Below are positions 14,521 through 22,391 of a stretch of 34,030 nt of DNA, one piece after another. A model generated the notes under the pieces. The model was not told the origin of the DNA. It made no database searches and was given only the letters and a program-made list of their open reading frames with translations. Both the position numbers and the translations under genes were made by a program. Within the stretch, counting starts at the first letter, position 1, and the number at the start of each line of letters is the position of its first letter. This DNA comes from Planctomycetota bacterium (lineage in GTDB: Bacteria > Planctomycetota > PLA2 > JAEUHO01): the NCBI GenBank assembly GCA_020851795.1, contig JADZCA010000019.1:1-34030 (forward strand), given 5' to 3'.

Positions 14521-17178
14521 GTGACCCGCAACGACCCGCCCGCCGACGACGCGACCGGACGCCCGCCGGCGCCTGCGCCCGGCGCGGGCGGCCAGAAGCT
14601 GTCCGAGGCCCTCGGCTTCGGCGCGGTGCCCGCCTCGGTCTCGCCGGTCTCGATGCCCACGGTGCCGCCGCGCGAGGTCAAGCGCGCGTTCAGCGCGGCG
14701 CTGCCGCGCGAGGACGACGCGACGCCCGCGGGCGCGCCGACGGCGCCCGTCGCGTCGCCCGCCGACCTCTCGGCCTTCGGCGTCCCGACGCCGCCGCCCG
14801 ACGCGATGGTGAAGGTGGCCGGCGGCCGCTTCCTGATGGGCGAGACGAAGCAGCCCGCCGACGTGCCCGCCTTCGAGATCGACCGCGACCCGGTGACCCA
14901 CGGCGACTACGAGCGCTTCGTCGTCGCGACGGGCCACCGTCCGCCGCTGTACTGGCGCACGGGCAGGTGCCCCGACGACCTGCGCGACCACCCCGTCGTC
15001 GGCGTGGACTACTTCGACGCGATGGCCTACGCGCGGTGGGTGGGCAAGGACCTGCCCTACGAGGACGAGTGGGAGCGCGCGGCGCGCAGCACGGACGGTC
15101 GCGCCTACCCGTGGGGCGACGAGCCCGACCTCGCCGCGAACACGGCGCGCACCGGCCTCAAGATGACGCTGCCCGTGGGCTTCTACGGGAAGAACGTCAG
15201 CCCCGACGGGTGCCGCGACATGGTCGGCAACGCGTGGGAGCTGACGCACACGCCCGCGCCCGGCGCGGGGGTCGTGGTGCGCGGCGGCTCGTGGTTCGAC
15301 CTCGCCCTCTACGCCCGGACGTGGTTCCGCTCCTCGGCACGCACGGACGCGCGCAACGGCACGATCGGCTTCCGCTGCGTTCGCCGCGCGGGCGCGCGCA
15401 CCGGCGTCGAACGCGCGGTGACCGACGGCGAGGTCGAGGCGGCGGTCGCCGCGCGCAAGCACCGCGGCGAGCTGCCCGACCCGACTGCGTGGAACGTCAG
15501 CCGTCGCGACCTCGTGCCCGACGTGCGGCGCCTGCGCGCCGTCGTGGCGTCGCGCGACGAGGAGGCCGGCGTCGAGCCCCGCCCGGCCGGCGCGTCCGGC
15601 GCCGGCGCCGCGCGCCCGACGGTGCGCAAGGCCTTCACCGCGCCGCCCCCGCCCCCGCCCGCACCGACGGCGCCGGTCGTCGTCGTGCCCAAGCCCGCGG
15701 CGCCGACGCCGAGCGTCGCGCCGGCCGCGGTCGTGCGCCCGACGCCGACGCCGACGCCCGCTCCCGCCCCCGCACCCGCGGCGGCGAGCGCGGCGACGCC
15801 GGCCGTCGTCCCGGCGCCGGTCGTGCCTCCGTCGGTGGTCAAGCCGCCCGCGCCGGCTCCGGTGGTCGTGCCCGCTCCGGCGGCGAAGCCTGCGGTCCCC
15901 CCGACGCCGGCCCCCGCCCCGACGCCCGCTCCGACCGCGCCGCGGGCCCCGCTTCCGGTCGCGCCGCTCAACCCGCTCGCGCCGGCCGCCTCCGCCGCGC
16001 CGGCGGCGCCGGCGAGCGCGCCGCCCGGGGCGAAGCCGCCCGCGCCCGCGGTGACGCCGGTGCCGGTGCCGACTCCGCCGGCCGCGAAGCCGCCGGCGCC
16101 CGCGGCCCCGCCGCCGGTCGTCGTGCCGCCCGCGCCGGCGGCGCCGCCGGTGAAGGTCGTGCCCGCCGCCGCCGCAGCGGTCGTCGTCCCGGCGCCTACC
16201 GCGGCCCCCAAGCCGCCCGTCGCGCCCGCCGCGCCCGTGCCCCCGCCGTCGGTCGCGAAGCCGCCGGCCCCGCCCGCCGCCCCCGCGGCGGCGCCGACCG
16301 CCGCACCGACCAAGCCTACGGCGCCCGCGCCCGCGCCGGTCGGGGTCGCGCCGAGCGCTCCCGTCGGCGCGCCGGCGCCCAAGCCCGCGCCGGCCGTCGC
16401 CGCGACGGCGGCGATCTCGAAGGCGGCCGACGCGGCCGCGCGCGCGGTGGACGCGCCGCGTCCGGCCCCCGAGCCGGCGGTCGCGACGTCCTCGCCGGCG
16501 CGTTTCGCGTTCCTCGTCATGGGCTTCCTCGCCGCCACGGTCGTCGCCGTCGCGCTCGTGCTCCGCGCGGGCCGCGGGGCGGGCGCCGACGCGGTCGAGG
16601 ACGACCCGGAGACGCTCGAGCGCCAGGGGCTGCCGGCCGTCACGGCCAGCGCGGCCGACGACCTGTCACCGGTGGTGCTCTCCGCCGGCGACCTCGCCCC
16701 GGACCTCACGGTCCTCGAGCACGGCGGGGTGCTGCTCGTCTTCTCCGACAGCGCCGGCGAGCCCGGCGCGCGCACGACCGCGCTCGCGGTCGAGATGCAC
16801 CGGCGCCTGCGGCCGTTCGAGGTGCGCACGGTGCTCGTGCTGCCGCGCGAAGTCGTGACCTCCGACCGCGTCACCGACGAGGCCGCGATCAAGGAGCGCC
16901 TGCGCGCGCTCGGCGTGACGGGCGACCTCGCGGTGCTGCTCGACCCGCCCGACGAGCGCGGGTCGGGGCGGCTGCGCCGGGGTCGCTGGCTGGTGCCCGA
17001 CCCGACCGGCGCGGTGCTCGTGCGCGGCGGCGTCGAGGTCGCGCGCGTCACGCCGCCGGCGCACGCGCCCGGCCTCCTGCGCGCCCACCTCGCGCCGCTC
17101 GCGCGGCTCGCGGGCGCGATGTTCGGCCTCAAGCCGTCCGAGGAGCCCGCCGACGACGAGGGCGACGACGGGCGCTGA
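14521..17178 (+). CDS. FGE/SUMF1-like domain, proline-rich linker, TM and redoxin-like domain fusion
   Basis: An 885-residue protein from GTG 14521, chosen over TTG 14518 by its spacing to GGAGG at 14510-14514. Residues about 95-289 are a formylglycine-generating-enzyme-like (SUMF1) domain: MVKVAGGRFLMGE, DEWERAARSTDGRAYPWGDE, DMVGNAWELT, VVRGGSW and the terminal IGFRCVRR. The segment after RGGSW (FDLALYARTWFRSSAR) lacks the cysteines that bind copper and oxidise substrate in true FGE, so a binding role is more likely than sulfatase activation. Residues about 360-655 are an extreme Pro/Ala/Val linker. A single TM segment (FAFLVMGFLAATVVAVALVL) lies at about 661-686. The C-terminal part (about 713-867) resembles a redoxin fold without cysteines (LAPDLTVLEHGGVLLVFSDS). 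With no signal peptide, the FGE-like part should face the cytoplasm and the C-terminus the outside. Confidence 0.82.
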   Translation: MTRNDPPADDATGRPPAPAPGAGGQKLSEALGFGAVPASVSPVSMPTVPPREVKRAFSAALPREDDATPAGAPTAPVASPADLSAFGVPTPPPDAMVKVAGGRFLMGETKQPADVPAFEIDRDPVTHGDYERFVVATGHRPPLYWRTGRCPDDLRDHPVVGVDYFDAMAYARWVGKDLPYEDEWERAARSTDGRAYPWGDEPDLAANTARTGLKMTLPVGFYGKNVSPDGCRDMVGNAWELTHTPAPGAGVVVRGGSWFDLALYARTWFRSSARTDARNGTIGFRCVRRAGARTGVERAVTDGEVEAAVAARKHRGELPDPTAWNVSRRDLVPDVRRLRAVVASRDEEAGVEPRPAGASGAGAARPTVRKAFTAPPPPPPAPTAPVVVVPKPAAPTPSVAPAAVVRPTPTPTPAPAPAPAAASAATPAVVPAPVVPPSVVKPPAPAPVVVPAPAAKPAVPPTPAPAPTPAPTAPRAPLPVAPLNPLAPAASAAPAAPASAPPGAKPPAPAVTPVPVPTPPAAKPPAPAAPPPVVVPPAPAAPPVKVVPAAAAAVVVPAPTAAPKPPVAPAAPVPPPSVAKPPAPPAAPAAAPTAAPTKPTAPAPAPVGVAPSAPVGAPAPKPAPAVAATAAISKAADAAARAVDAPRPAPEPAVATSSPARFAFLVMGFLAATVVAVALVLRAGRGAGADAVEDDPETLERQGLPAVTASAADDLSPVVLSAGDLAPDLTVLEHGGVLLVFSDSAGEPGARTTALAVEMHRRLRPFEVRTVLVLPREVVTSDRVTDEAAIKERLRALGVTGDLAVLLDPPDERGSGRLRRGRWLVPDPTGAVLVRGGVEVARVTPPAHAPGLLRAHLAPLARLAGAMFGLKPSEEPADDEGDDGR

Positions 17179-17192
17179 CGGCGTCGTGTCGC

Positions 17193-17220
17193 CCCGGCCC
17201 GCGGCCCGTCCGCGGCGGGG
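17193..17220. terminator. GC-rich hairpin between convergent genes
   Basis: CCCCGGCCCGCGG pairs imperfectly (two extra bases) with CCGCGGCGGGG across a short CCCGT loop. It fills the gap between the stop at 17178 and the minus-strand stop at 17221 and could terminate both genes. There is no T-run on either side. Confidence 0.4.
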
Positions 17221-18543
17221 TCAGCGGTCGCGCTCGAAAACCGCCGCGTGCAGCGCGGCCACGGTGCGGTTCGCGTCGGCCTCCGCGATCACGACCTGCA
17301 GGTTCGTCTTCGTCGCGCCGTAGGAGATCGCGCGCACGGCGACGCCCGACGCCGCGAGCGCGGTGAACACCGAGCCCACGACGTTGCCGCCGCCGCCGAT
17401 CCCGTCGCCGACGACCGCGACGAGCGCGCACGGGCCCTCGACGTCCACCTGCGCGATCGCGCGCAGGTCGGCCACCGCGGCCTCGAGGCCGTCGGGGCGG
17501 TCCACCGAGACGGTGACCGACACCTCGCTGGTCGCGATCAGGTCGATCACGACGTCGTGGCGGCGGAAGGCCTCGAACACGCCCGCCATGAAGCCCGACT
17601 GCCCGAGCATGCGTCCCGAGACGATGTTGACGAGCCGGATCCCGCGCTTGCTCGCGATGCTCGTCACCGGCGCCGAGCCCGACGCGCGCGTGGGCTCGAT
17701 CACCGTGCCCGGCGCCGACGGGTCGAAGGTGTTGAGGATGCGGACGGGGATCCCCGCCTCGAGCGCGGGGTGGATCGTGGACGGGTGGATCACCTTCGCG
17801 CCGTAGTAGGCGAGCTCGCTCGCCTCGGCGTAGGTCATGCGCTCGACGGGGCGCGCGTGGGGGACGATGCGCGGGTCGGCGGTCAGCACGCCGTCCACGT
17901 CCTTCCAGATCTCGACCTCCTCGGCGCCCACCGCCCGCCCGACGATCGTCGCGGTGTAGTCCGACCCCGACCGGCCCAGCGTCGTGACGTTGCCGTCGCG
18001 GTCGCGGCCGATGAACCCGGTCACCACCGGCACGCCCTTCACCGTGCGCAGCGAGCGCGCGAGGTGCTCGTACGCCTCGGGGAGCGGCTGGGCGCGCGTG
18101 TAGCGCGCGTCGGTGACGAGGCCGGCCTCGTCGGCCTGCACCGCGGTCGCCGGGACCTTGCGGCGGCGCAGGAGCGCGGCGATCGCCTTCACGCACATGC
18201 GCTCGCCGAACGCGGCGACGTGGTCGAGCGAGCGCGGGGTCAGCTCGCGCAGCAGCGAGAGCCCCTGGAAGATCTCCGAGAGGCGGCGCAGGTCGTCGTC
18301 CACCAGCGACGTCGGCAGCTTGAGCGAGGTGAGCACCTCGTGCTCGCGCGCGGCGATCGGCCCCACGTCGGGCTTGCCCTGCGCCGCGGCGCGTGCGCCC
18401 TCGAGCAGCAGGTCGGTCACCTTGGCGTGCGCCGAGCACACGAGCACCGGCTTGCGGGCGAGGCGGCCGCGCACGAGGCGGACGACGGTCTCGATCCGCT
18501 CGCGGTCGCCGAGCGACGTGCCACCGAACTTCATGACGAGCAT
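17221..18543 (-). CDS. lysC: Aspartate kinase
   Basis: A 440-residue monofunctional aspartokinase from ATG 18543, with AGGAGG about 9 nt upstream. It phosphorylates L-aspartate with ATP, the first step toward lysine/diaminopimelate, threonine and methionine. The catalytic domain (about 1-275) opens with the signature VMKFGGTSLGD, and contains the FGERM segment (AAFGERMCVKAIAALLRRR), GRSGSDYTA and EIWKDVDGVLTADPR. The C-terminal part from about residue 300 contains two ACT-type regulatory segments (IRLVNIVSGRMLGQSGFMAG and CALVAVVGDGIGGGGNVVGS), so feedback control by an amino acid is expected. Length suits monofunctional aspartokinases with tandem ACT domains. It is divergent from the isopropylmalate-synthase-like gene at 18760; the shared 216-nt region holds a hexamer for each direction but no riboswitch I recognise. 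Confidence 0.93.
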   Translation of the reverse strand: MLVMKFGGTSLGDRERIETVVRLVRGRLARKPVLVCSAHAKVTDLLLEGARAAAQGKPDVGPIAAREHEVLTSLKLPTSLVDDDLRRLSEIFQGLSLLRELTPRSLDHVAAFGERMCVKAIAALLRRRKVPATAVQADEAGLVTDARYTRAQPLPEAYEHLARSLRTVKGVPVVTGFIGRDRDGNVTTLGRSGSDYTATIVGRAVGAEEVEIWKDVDGVLTADPRIVPHARPVERMTYAEASELAYYGAKVIHPSTIHPALEAGIPVRILNTFDPSAPGTVIEPTRASGSAPVTSIASKRGIRLVNIVSGRMLGQSGFMAGVFEAFRRHDVVIDLIATSEVSVTVSVDRPDGLEAAVADLRAIAQVDVEGPCALVAVVGDGIGGGGNVVGSVFTALAASGVAVRAISYGATKTNLQVVIAEADANRTVAALHAAVFERDR

Positions 18544-18569
18544 GCGCCGCGCCTCCTGCGCGAGGCCCG

Positions 18570-18575
18570 AGCGTA
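18570..18575 (-). promoter_or_regulatory. Putative -10 hexamer TACGCT for aspartokinase
   Basis: On the minus strand TACGCT lies 26 nt before the ATG at 18543, with AGGAGG between, giving a conventional short leader with a Shine-Dalgarno. Confidence 0.4.
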
Positions 18576-18699
18576 GGCGCGCGTCCCCGGGACCCCAAAC
18601 GTCGCGACCGGGGGCGGGGGCGCGGCGCGCCGGCCGCCCGGGGGCGGCGCGGGCGCCGCGAGGGCCGGCGCGGGGCGAGGGGGGGCCGGGGATCACCGC

Positions 18700-18705
18700 T
18701 AGAAT
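18700..18705 (+). promoter_or_regulatory. Putative -10 hexamer TAGAAT and pyrimidine-rich leader
   Basis: TAGAAT lies 54 nt before the ATG at 18760. From about 18725 the leader is almost all C and T (TTCTTCCCTCCTCCCCC, CCCCCTCCTTCCC) with no Shine-Dalgarno, unlike other longer leaders in the window. Confidence 0.45.
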
Positions 18706-18759
18706 CCCCCGCGCGGCCGCCGGCGTTCTTCCCTCCTCCCCCGGCGCCCCCTCCTTCCC

Positions 18760-19998
18760 ATGCAGAACGGTCGCTCCCACCTCATCCACGACTGGAACCA
18801 GACGCCGGGCCTCCCGGCGGGCCGGGTCCGCCCCCTCGTCAACGACGAGTCCCTGCGCGACGGCCTGCAGAGCCCGTCGGTGCGCCACCCGACCGCCGAC
18901 GAGATGGTCGAGGTGCTCCTCGCCGTCGAGGCCGTCGGCATCGACGCGATGAACATCGGCCTGCCGGGCGCGGGCCCGCACGTCGTCGCGACGGCCAAGC
19001 GCCTCGCCACCGAGATCCGCGACCGCAAGCTCCGGGTCAAGCCCAACTGCGCGGCGCGCACGGTCGTGCAGGACATCGAGCCGATCCGGCGCATCATCGA
19101 GGACACCGGCGTCGAGATCGAGGTGGCGATGTTCATCGGGTCCAGCCCGATCCGCCTCGAGGTCGAGGGCTGGGACGTGGACCGCCTCCTGTCCACGAGC
19201 GAGGTGGCGCTCAAGTACTGCGCCGACCACCGCCTCCCGATCATGTACGTGACCGAGGACACGACGCGCGCCGACCCCGACGCCGTGCGCCGCCTCTACG
19301 GGCTCGCGCTCGACATGGGCGCCCAGCGGCTCGTCGTGTGCGACACCTGCGGGCACGCGACGCCCGACGGCGTGCGCAAGCTCGTGCGCTTCGTGCGCCA
19401 GGTGGCCGTGGACCACGGCAAGCCGGACGTGCAGATCGACTGGCACGGGCACAACGACCGCGGGCTCGCGATGGTGAACACGCTGGCGGCCTACGAGGGC
19501 GGCGCCGACCGGCTGCACGCCACGGCGCTCGGCATCGGCGAGCGCGCGGGCAACTGCGCGATGGACCAGCTCCTCGTCAACCTGCGCCTGCTGGGCTGGT
19601 GGGGCGACGACCGTCCGCTCACCGGCCTGAAGGACTACGTGCAGAAGGTCTCGACGCACTGCCGCGTGGGCGTGCCGTTCAACTACCCCGTCGTGGGCAA
19701 GGACGCCTTCGAGACCGGCACGGGCGTGCACGCCGCCGCCGTCATCAAGGCGCTCAAGCGGGGCGACCGCTGGCTCGCCAACCGCGTCTACTCGGGCGTC
19801 CCGGCCGACGACTTCGGCTACGAGCAGCGGATCTCGGTCGGGCCGATGTCGGGCAAGAGCAACGTGGTGTGGTGGCTCGAGCGCCACGGCTACGCGGCCG
19901 ACGACGAGCGCGTGAACCGGATCTTCTCGGCGGCGAAGGCGGCGGAGCGCGTCCTGACCGACGCGGAGCTGGCCGACCTCGCGACCGCGAAGGCCTGA
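18760..19998 (+). CDS. 2-isopropylmalate synthase/homocitrate synthase family enzyme
   Basis: A 412-residue DRE-TIM metallolyase from ATG 18760. These enzymes condense acetyl-CoA with a 2-oxo acid; members make 2-isopropylmalate (leucine), homocitrate (lysine) or citramalate (isoleucine). Visible motifs: the metal-binding N-terminal strand with NDESLRDGLQSP (a DRE variant resembling HMG-CoA lyases), the HGHND motif (DWHGHNDRGLAMVNTL), and GIGERAGN, which is typical of isopropylmalate and homocitrate synthases. The length stops short of the 500-odd residues of LeuA enzymes with a C-terminal LeuA_dimer regulatory domain, so leucine feedback through that domain is not expected. The exact substrate cannot be assigned from sequence alone. 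It is divergent from aspartokinase and followed after 20 nt by a STAS gene. Confidence 0.82.
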   Translation: MQNGRSHLIHDWNQTPGLPAGRVRPLVNDESLRDGLQSPSVRHPTADEMVEVLLAVEAVGIDAMNIGLPGAGPHVVATAKRLATEIRDRKLRVKPNCAARTVVQDIEPIRRIIEDTGVEIEVAMFIGSSPIRLEVEGWDVDRLLSTSEVALKYCADHRLPIMYVTEDTTRADPDAVRRLYGLALDMGAQRLVVCDTCGHATPDGVRKLVRFVRQVAVDHGKPDVQIDWHGHNDRGLAMVNTLAAYEGGADRLHATALGIGERAGNCAMDQLLVNLRLLGWWGDDRPLTGLKDYVQKVSTHCRVGVPFNYPVVGKDAFETGTGVHAAAVIKALKRGDRWLANRVYSGVPADDFGYEQRISVGPMSGKSNVVWWLERHGYAADDERVNRIFSAAKAAERVLTDAELADLATAKA

Positions 19999-20018
19999 CG
20001 GGCCGAAGGGAGGGGGAC

Positions 20019-20366
20019 GTGGCCGGGTTCTCCGTCGAGACGCGCCGCGACGGCGCGGTCGCCACGATGAAGCTCCGGGGCGAGGCGCGCCTCGAGGTGG
20101 TCGAGCCGTTCCGTGCCGAGGGCAAGGCGCTGCTCGCCGCGGGCGTGACGCACCTCCTGCTCGACGCGACGGCGCTGCAGTTCGTCGACAGCGCCTCGTT
20201 CGGCGTGGTGCTCGAGCTGCTCCGCGACGCGCAGCGCCGCGGCGGCGGGCTCGCGTTCTACGGCGCGTCGGCGCGCCTGCGCCGCACGGTGGACGCGATG
20301 GGCATCGCCGAGCGGCTCACGATGGCCGCCGACGACGCCTCCGCCCGCAAGGCGCTCGGGATCTAG
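20019..20366 (+). CDS. STAS domain protein (anti-sigma factor antagonist-like)
   Basis: A 115-residue protein from GTG 20019, with a purine-rich Shine-Dalgarno (AAGGGAGGGGG) just upstream and only 20 nt after the preceding stop. The fold pattern is STAS: strand (VATMKLRGEARLEV), helix, strand (HLLLDATALQFVDSASFGVV), helix, strand (GGGLAFYGASARL), helix. Family members bind anti-sigma kinases or act in stressosome-like partner-switching. In SpoIIAA the conserved motif is DSSG, with the second Ser phosphorylated; here it reads D57-S58-A59-S60, so the canonical phosphoacceptor position is Ala. Control by phosphorylation at that site is therefore unlikely unless a neighbouring Ser serves. The stop TAG directly abuts the inverted-repeat element copy beginning at 20366. 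No kinase partner is in the window. Confidence 0.85.
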   Translation: MAGFSVETRRDGAVATMKLRGEARLEVVEPFRAEGKALLAAGVTHLLLDATALQFVDSASFGVVLELLRDAQRRGGGLAFYGASARLRRTVDAMGIAERLTMAADDASARKALGI

Positions 20367-20539
20367 CCCGCCGAGTTCACGAAAGACGAGGCCCGTCGAG
20401 CGTCCGACGCACGTCAGGCCCCGGTCGGGGCGCGCGGATGGCGCCCGGGCGCGCGTCGGCCGCGACGACGGCGTGTTCTGGCACCACGTCGAGGAGCGGA
20501 CGACGCGCGGCGACGCGCATCGAATCGCCGACGGGCCCG
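20366..20539 (+). mobile_element. Inverted-repeat element, copy A (right end missing)
   Basis: Starts GCCCGCCGAGTTCACG, sharing its first base with the STAS stop codon, and matches the complete copy at 27140-27372 through the segment GTGTTCTGG...GACGCGCATCG up to about 20539. The right third and right terminal repeat are absent; the 35-bp array begins immediately. Same orientation as the 27140 copy. Confidence 0.75.
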
Positions 20540-20542
20540 GAG

Positions 20543-20665
20543 ATCGGGGTCAGGTGACGTTTCCGGAACTTGGGGATATCGGGGTCAGGTGACTTCCCCG
20601 CCGCATGGGGATATCGGGGTCAGGTGACATGCGCGCAAGAGGGGGGGGGGCGGGGCCTGACCCCG
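20543..20665 (+). repeat. Tandem 35-bp-period repeat, core GGGGTCAGGTGAC
   Basis: ATCGGGGTCAGGTGAC occurs at 20543-20558, 20578-20593 and 20613-20628, exactly 35 bp apart; the second and third copies are also preceded by GGGGAT. The intervening 13 or so bases differ each time. An inverted relative (GGGGCCTGACCCCGA) follows at about 20652-20665, after a run of ten G (20641-20650). The arrangement resembles REP-type elements more than a CRISPR array. With copy A it accounts for the whole 330-nt gap before the minus-strand gene ending at 20697. Confidence 0.8.
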
Positions 20666-20696
20666 ACGTCGTCGGCAGGCGGGCCCCGCGCGGCGG

Positions 20697-22256
20697 TCAG
20701 CCGCCGTCGGACGTGGCGGCGGCCCTCTGGAGGCGGACCTCGCCGCCGTCCACGGACTGGCCCGGCTCGACCGTGTACGAGCCGACGTCGGCCGGCTCGA
20801 AGCCCTCGGCCTCGACCTTCACGTCCACCTCGCCGAGCGGGAGCAGCGACTCGACGCCCTTGTCGTCCTGCACGAACGTCCCGCCGCCGCGCGGCCGGTT
20901 CTTGCCGTCCTCCTCGACGAAGGTCCGCACCCGCACCTTGGGCACCGGCTTGCCGTCGGGGTCGAGCACGCGCACGCGCAGGCGCCCCAGCCGCTTGAGC
21001 TCGACCTTGGCGTCCTTCGCGTCGAGCGCCACCTTCTCCGTCGAGCCGTCCTCGTGCGCGTAGGCCGTCGCCTCGAGGTGCACGGCCGCGGTCGTCGCGA
21101 GGCGCTCGAGGCGGAAGGCGCCGCCCGCCCCCGTCTTCGTGCCGCCCAGCGACTCGCCCTCCGCGTCGGCCGCGTCCACCTGCGCGCCGACGACGCCCTC
21201 GCCCCGGTCGTCCACGACGACGCCCGACACGACGCCGGTGCCCGGCTTGAGCGTCACGGTCACGCCGGCGAGCTCCTTGCCCGCGGCGAGTCCCGTGAGC
21301 TTGGCCTCGCCCGGGAACCACCCGAGCGCGTGCACGCGGACGACGTAGGTCTCGCCCTCCTCGGGCGGCTTCATGCTCCCGAGCTCGAAGCGGCCCTTCG
21401 CGTCCGTCTCGACGCCGGCGTCGTCGCCCCCGAGCACGACGCGCACGCGGAACCCGCCGAAGCTCACCCACCGCCCGCTCGCCTCGTCCTCGTCGGGGCG
21501 CCGCACGCGCGCGCCCGGGACGGGCTTGCCGGTCGGGTCCACGACCGTGCCCGAGACCCACGCCGCGTCCTCGAGCAGCACCTCGAGGTCGGTCACCGAC
21601 CCGCCCGCCGTCGCGTCGAGGCCCGGCATCGTCGCGGGCAGGTAGCGGCGGTGCTCGATCTTGAGGTCGTACTTGTTGCGGGGCTCGAGCCCGTCCACCG
21701 CGAACGCGCCGTCCTTCGCCGACGTCGCCTCCTCGCCCTCGGCGGAGGAGAACCACAGCTCCATGTCGTCGGGACGGGACCGACGTGCGGTGACGCGCGC
21801 GCCCTCGACGGCCTCGCCGCGCAGGTTGACGACGCGGCCCGTGTAGCGCACGCCGGGCGGCAGCTTCGCGTCGGCGACCGCGAGCCCCGTGGCGGGCACG
21901 GTGACCTGCTCGGACGAGGTCACGCGCCCGCGCGCCCGCACGACGACCGACGCCTTGCCCGCCGGCAGGCCGCGCACGGCGTAGAACCCCTTCGCGTCGC
22001 TCGTCGCCTTCGCGGGCGTGCGGCTCCCCTCGCACGTGACCTCGATCGAGGCCCCGGCGACCGGCGCGCCCTCGCCGTCGGTGACGATGCCGCTCACCGT
22101 GCCTCCGGCGGCGGGGGCGGGCGCGGGGGGCTTGGCCGGGCCCTTGCCCGGCGGCGCCTTGGGGGCCGAGCCGCCGGCCCACGCGACGCCGGCGGCGAGG
22201 CAGAGCGCCAGCGCGGCCAGCGTCGCCCCGAACGGTCCACGCCTGTGCGGCTTCAT
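20697..22256 (-). CDS. Secreted carboxypeptidase-regulatory-like repeat protein
   Basis: A 519-residue protein from ATG 22256, with GGAGGG about 7 nt upstream. Residues 1-30 form a signal peptide (RGPFGATLAALALCLAAGVA, then WAGG), followed by a Pro/Ala/Lys linker to about residue 48. The rest is about five or six carboxypeptidase-regulatory-like beta modules: TVSGIVTDGEGAPVAGASIEV, TGRVVNLRGEAVEGARVTA, VSGTVVDPTGKPVPGARVRR, VSGVVVDDRGEGVVGAQVDA and RVRVLDPDGKPVPKVRVRTF. It lacks the N-terminal anchor look of the proteins at 9030 and 11348, so it is probably released or periplasmic. The 3' end lies 32 nt from the REP-like array. No catalytic residues were seen; a structural or surface role is inferred from the family. 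Confidence 0.85.
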   Translation of the reverse strand: MKPHRRGPFGATLAALALCLAAGVAWAGGSAPKAPPGKGPAKPPAPAPAAGGTVSGIVTDGEGAPVAGASIEVTCEGSRTPAKATSDAKGFYAVRGLPAGKASVVVRARGRVTSSEQVTVPATGLAVADAKLPPGVRYTGRVVNLRGEAVEGARVTARRSRPDDMELWFSSAEGEEATSAKDGAFAVDGLEPRNKYDLKIEHRRYLPATMPGLDATAGGSVTDLEVLLEDAAWVSGTVVDPTGKPVPGARVRRPDEDEASGRWVSFGGFRVRVVLGGDDAGVETDAKGRFELGSMKPPEEGETYVVRVHALGWFPGEAKLTGLAAGKELAGVTVTLKPGTGVVSGVVVDDRGEGVVGAQVDAADAEGESLGGTKTGAGGAFRLERLATTAAVHLEATAYAHEDGSTEKVALDAKDAKVELKRLGRLRVRVLDPDGKPVPKVRVRTFVEEDGKNRPRGGGTFVQDDKGVESLLPLGEVDVKVEAEGFEPADVGSYTVEPGQSVDGGEVRLQRAAATSDGG

Positions 22257-22280
22257 CGGACACCCTCCCACGACCGGCGG

Positions 22281-22286
22281 ATCGTA
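22281..22286 (-). promoter_or_regulatory. Putative -10 hexamer TACGAT
   Basis: On the minus strand TACGAT lies 24 nt before the ATG at 22256, with GGAGGG in between. This is the leadered version of the same hexamer found directly at other start codons. Confidence 0.45.
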
Positions 22287-22355
22287 CCGCCGACGTGCAA
22301 ACGCGCGGGCGGCGTCGAGGGAACGGCGCGCGGGCGGGCGTGGCCCCGGGGACCG

Positions 22356-22379
22356 GGCCGCGGCCCGGGGGCCGCGGCC
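22356..22379 (-). terminator. GC hairpin downstream of tex
   Basis: GGCCGCGGCC at 22356-22365 and again at 22370-22379 can pair across a 4-nt loop. It lies 13 nt beyond the tex stop on the minus strand. There is no T-run, so a Rho-independent role is uncertain. Confidence 0.3.
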
Positions 22380-22391
22380 GTCGCGACGGCG

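Noticed and set aside
18544..18759. Lysine riboswitch or T-box between aspartokinase and the IPMS-like gene
   Set aside because: The region is GC- and pyrimidine-rich without the conserved cores of those elements that I could recognise.
20543..20640. Possible small CRISPR array (regular 35-bp period with variable centres)
   Set aside because: The variable centres are only about 13 nt, far below spacer length, the core has an inverted relative beside it, and no cas gene is present.
22281..22300. TTGCAC as a -35 box for the secreted modular protein gene
   Set aside because: It is only 8 bp from the TACGAT hexamer, far less than the roughly 17 bp needed.
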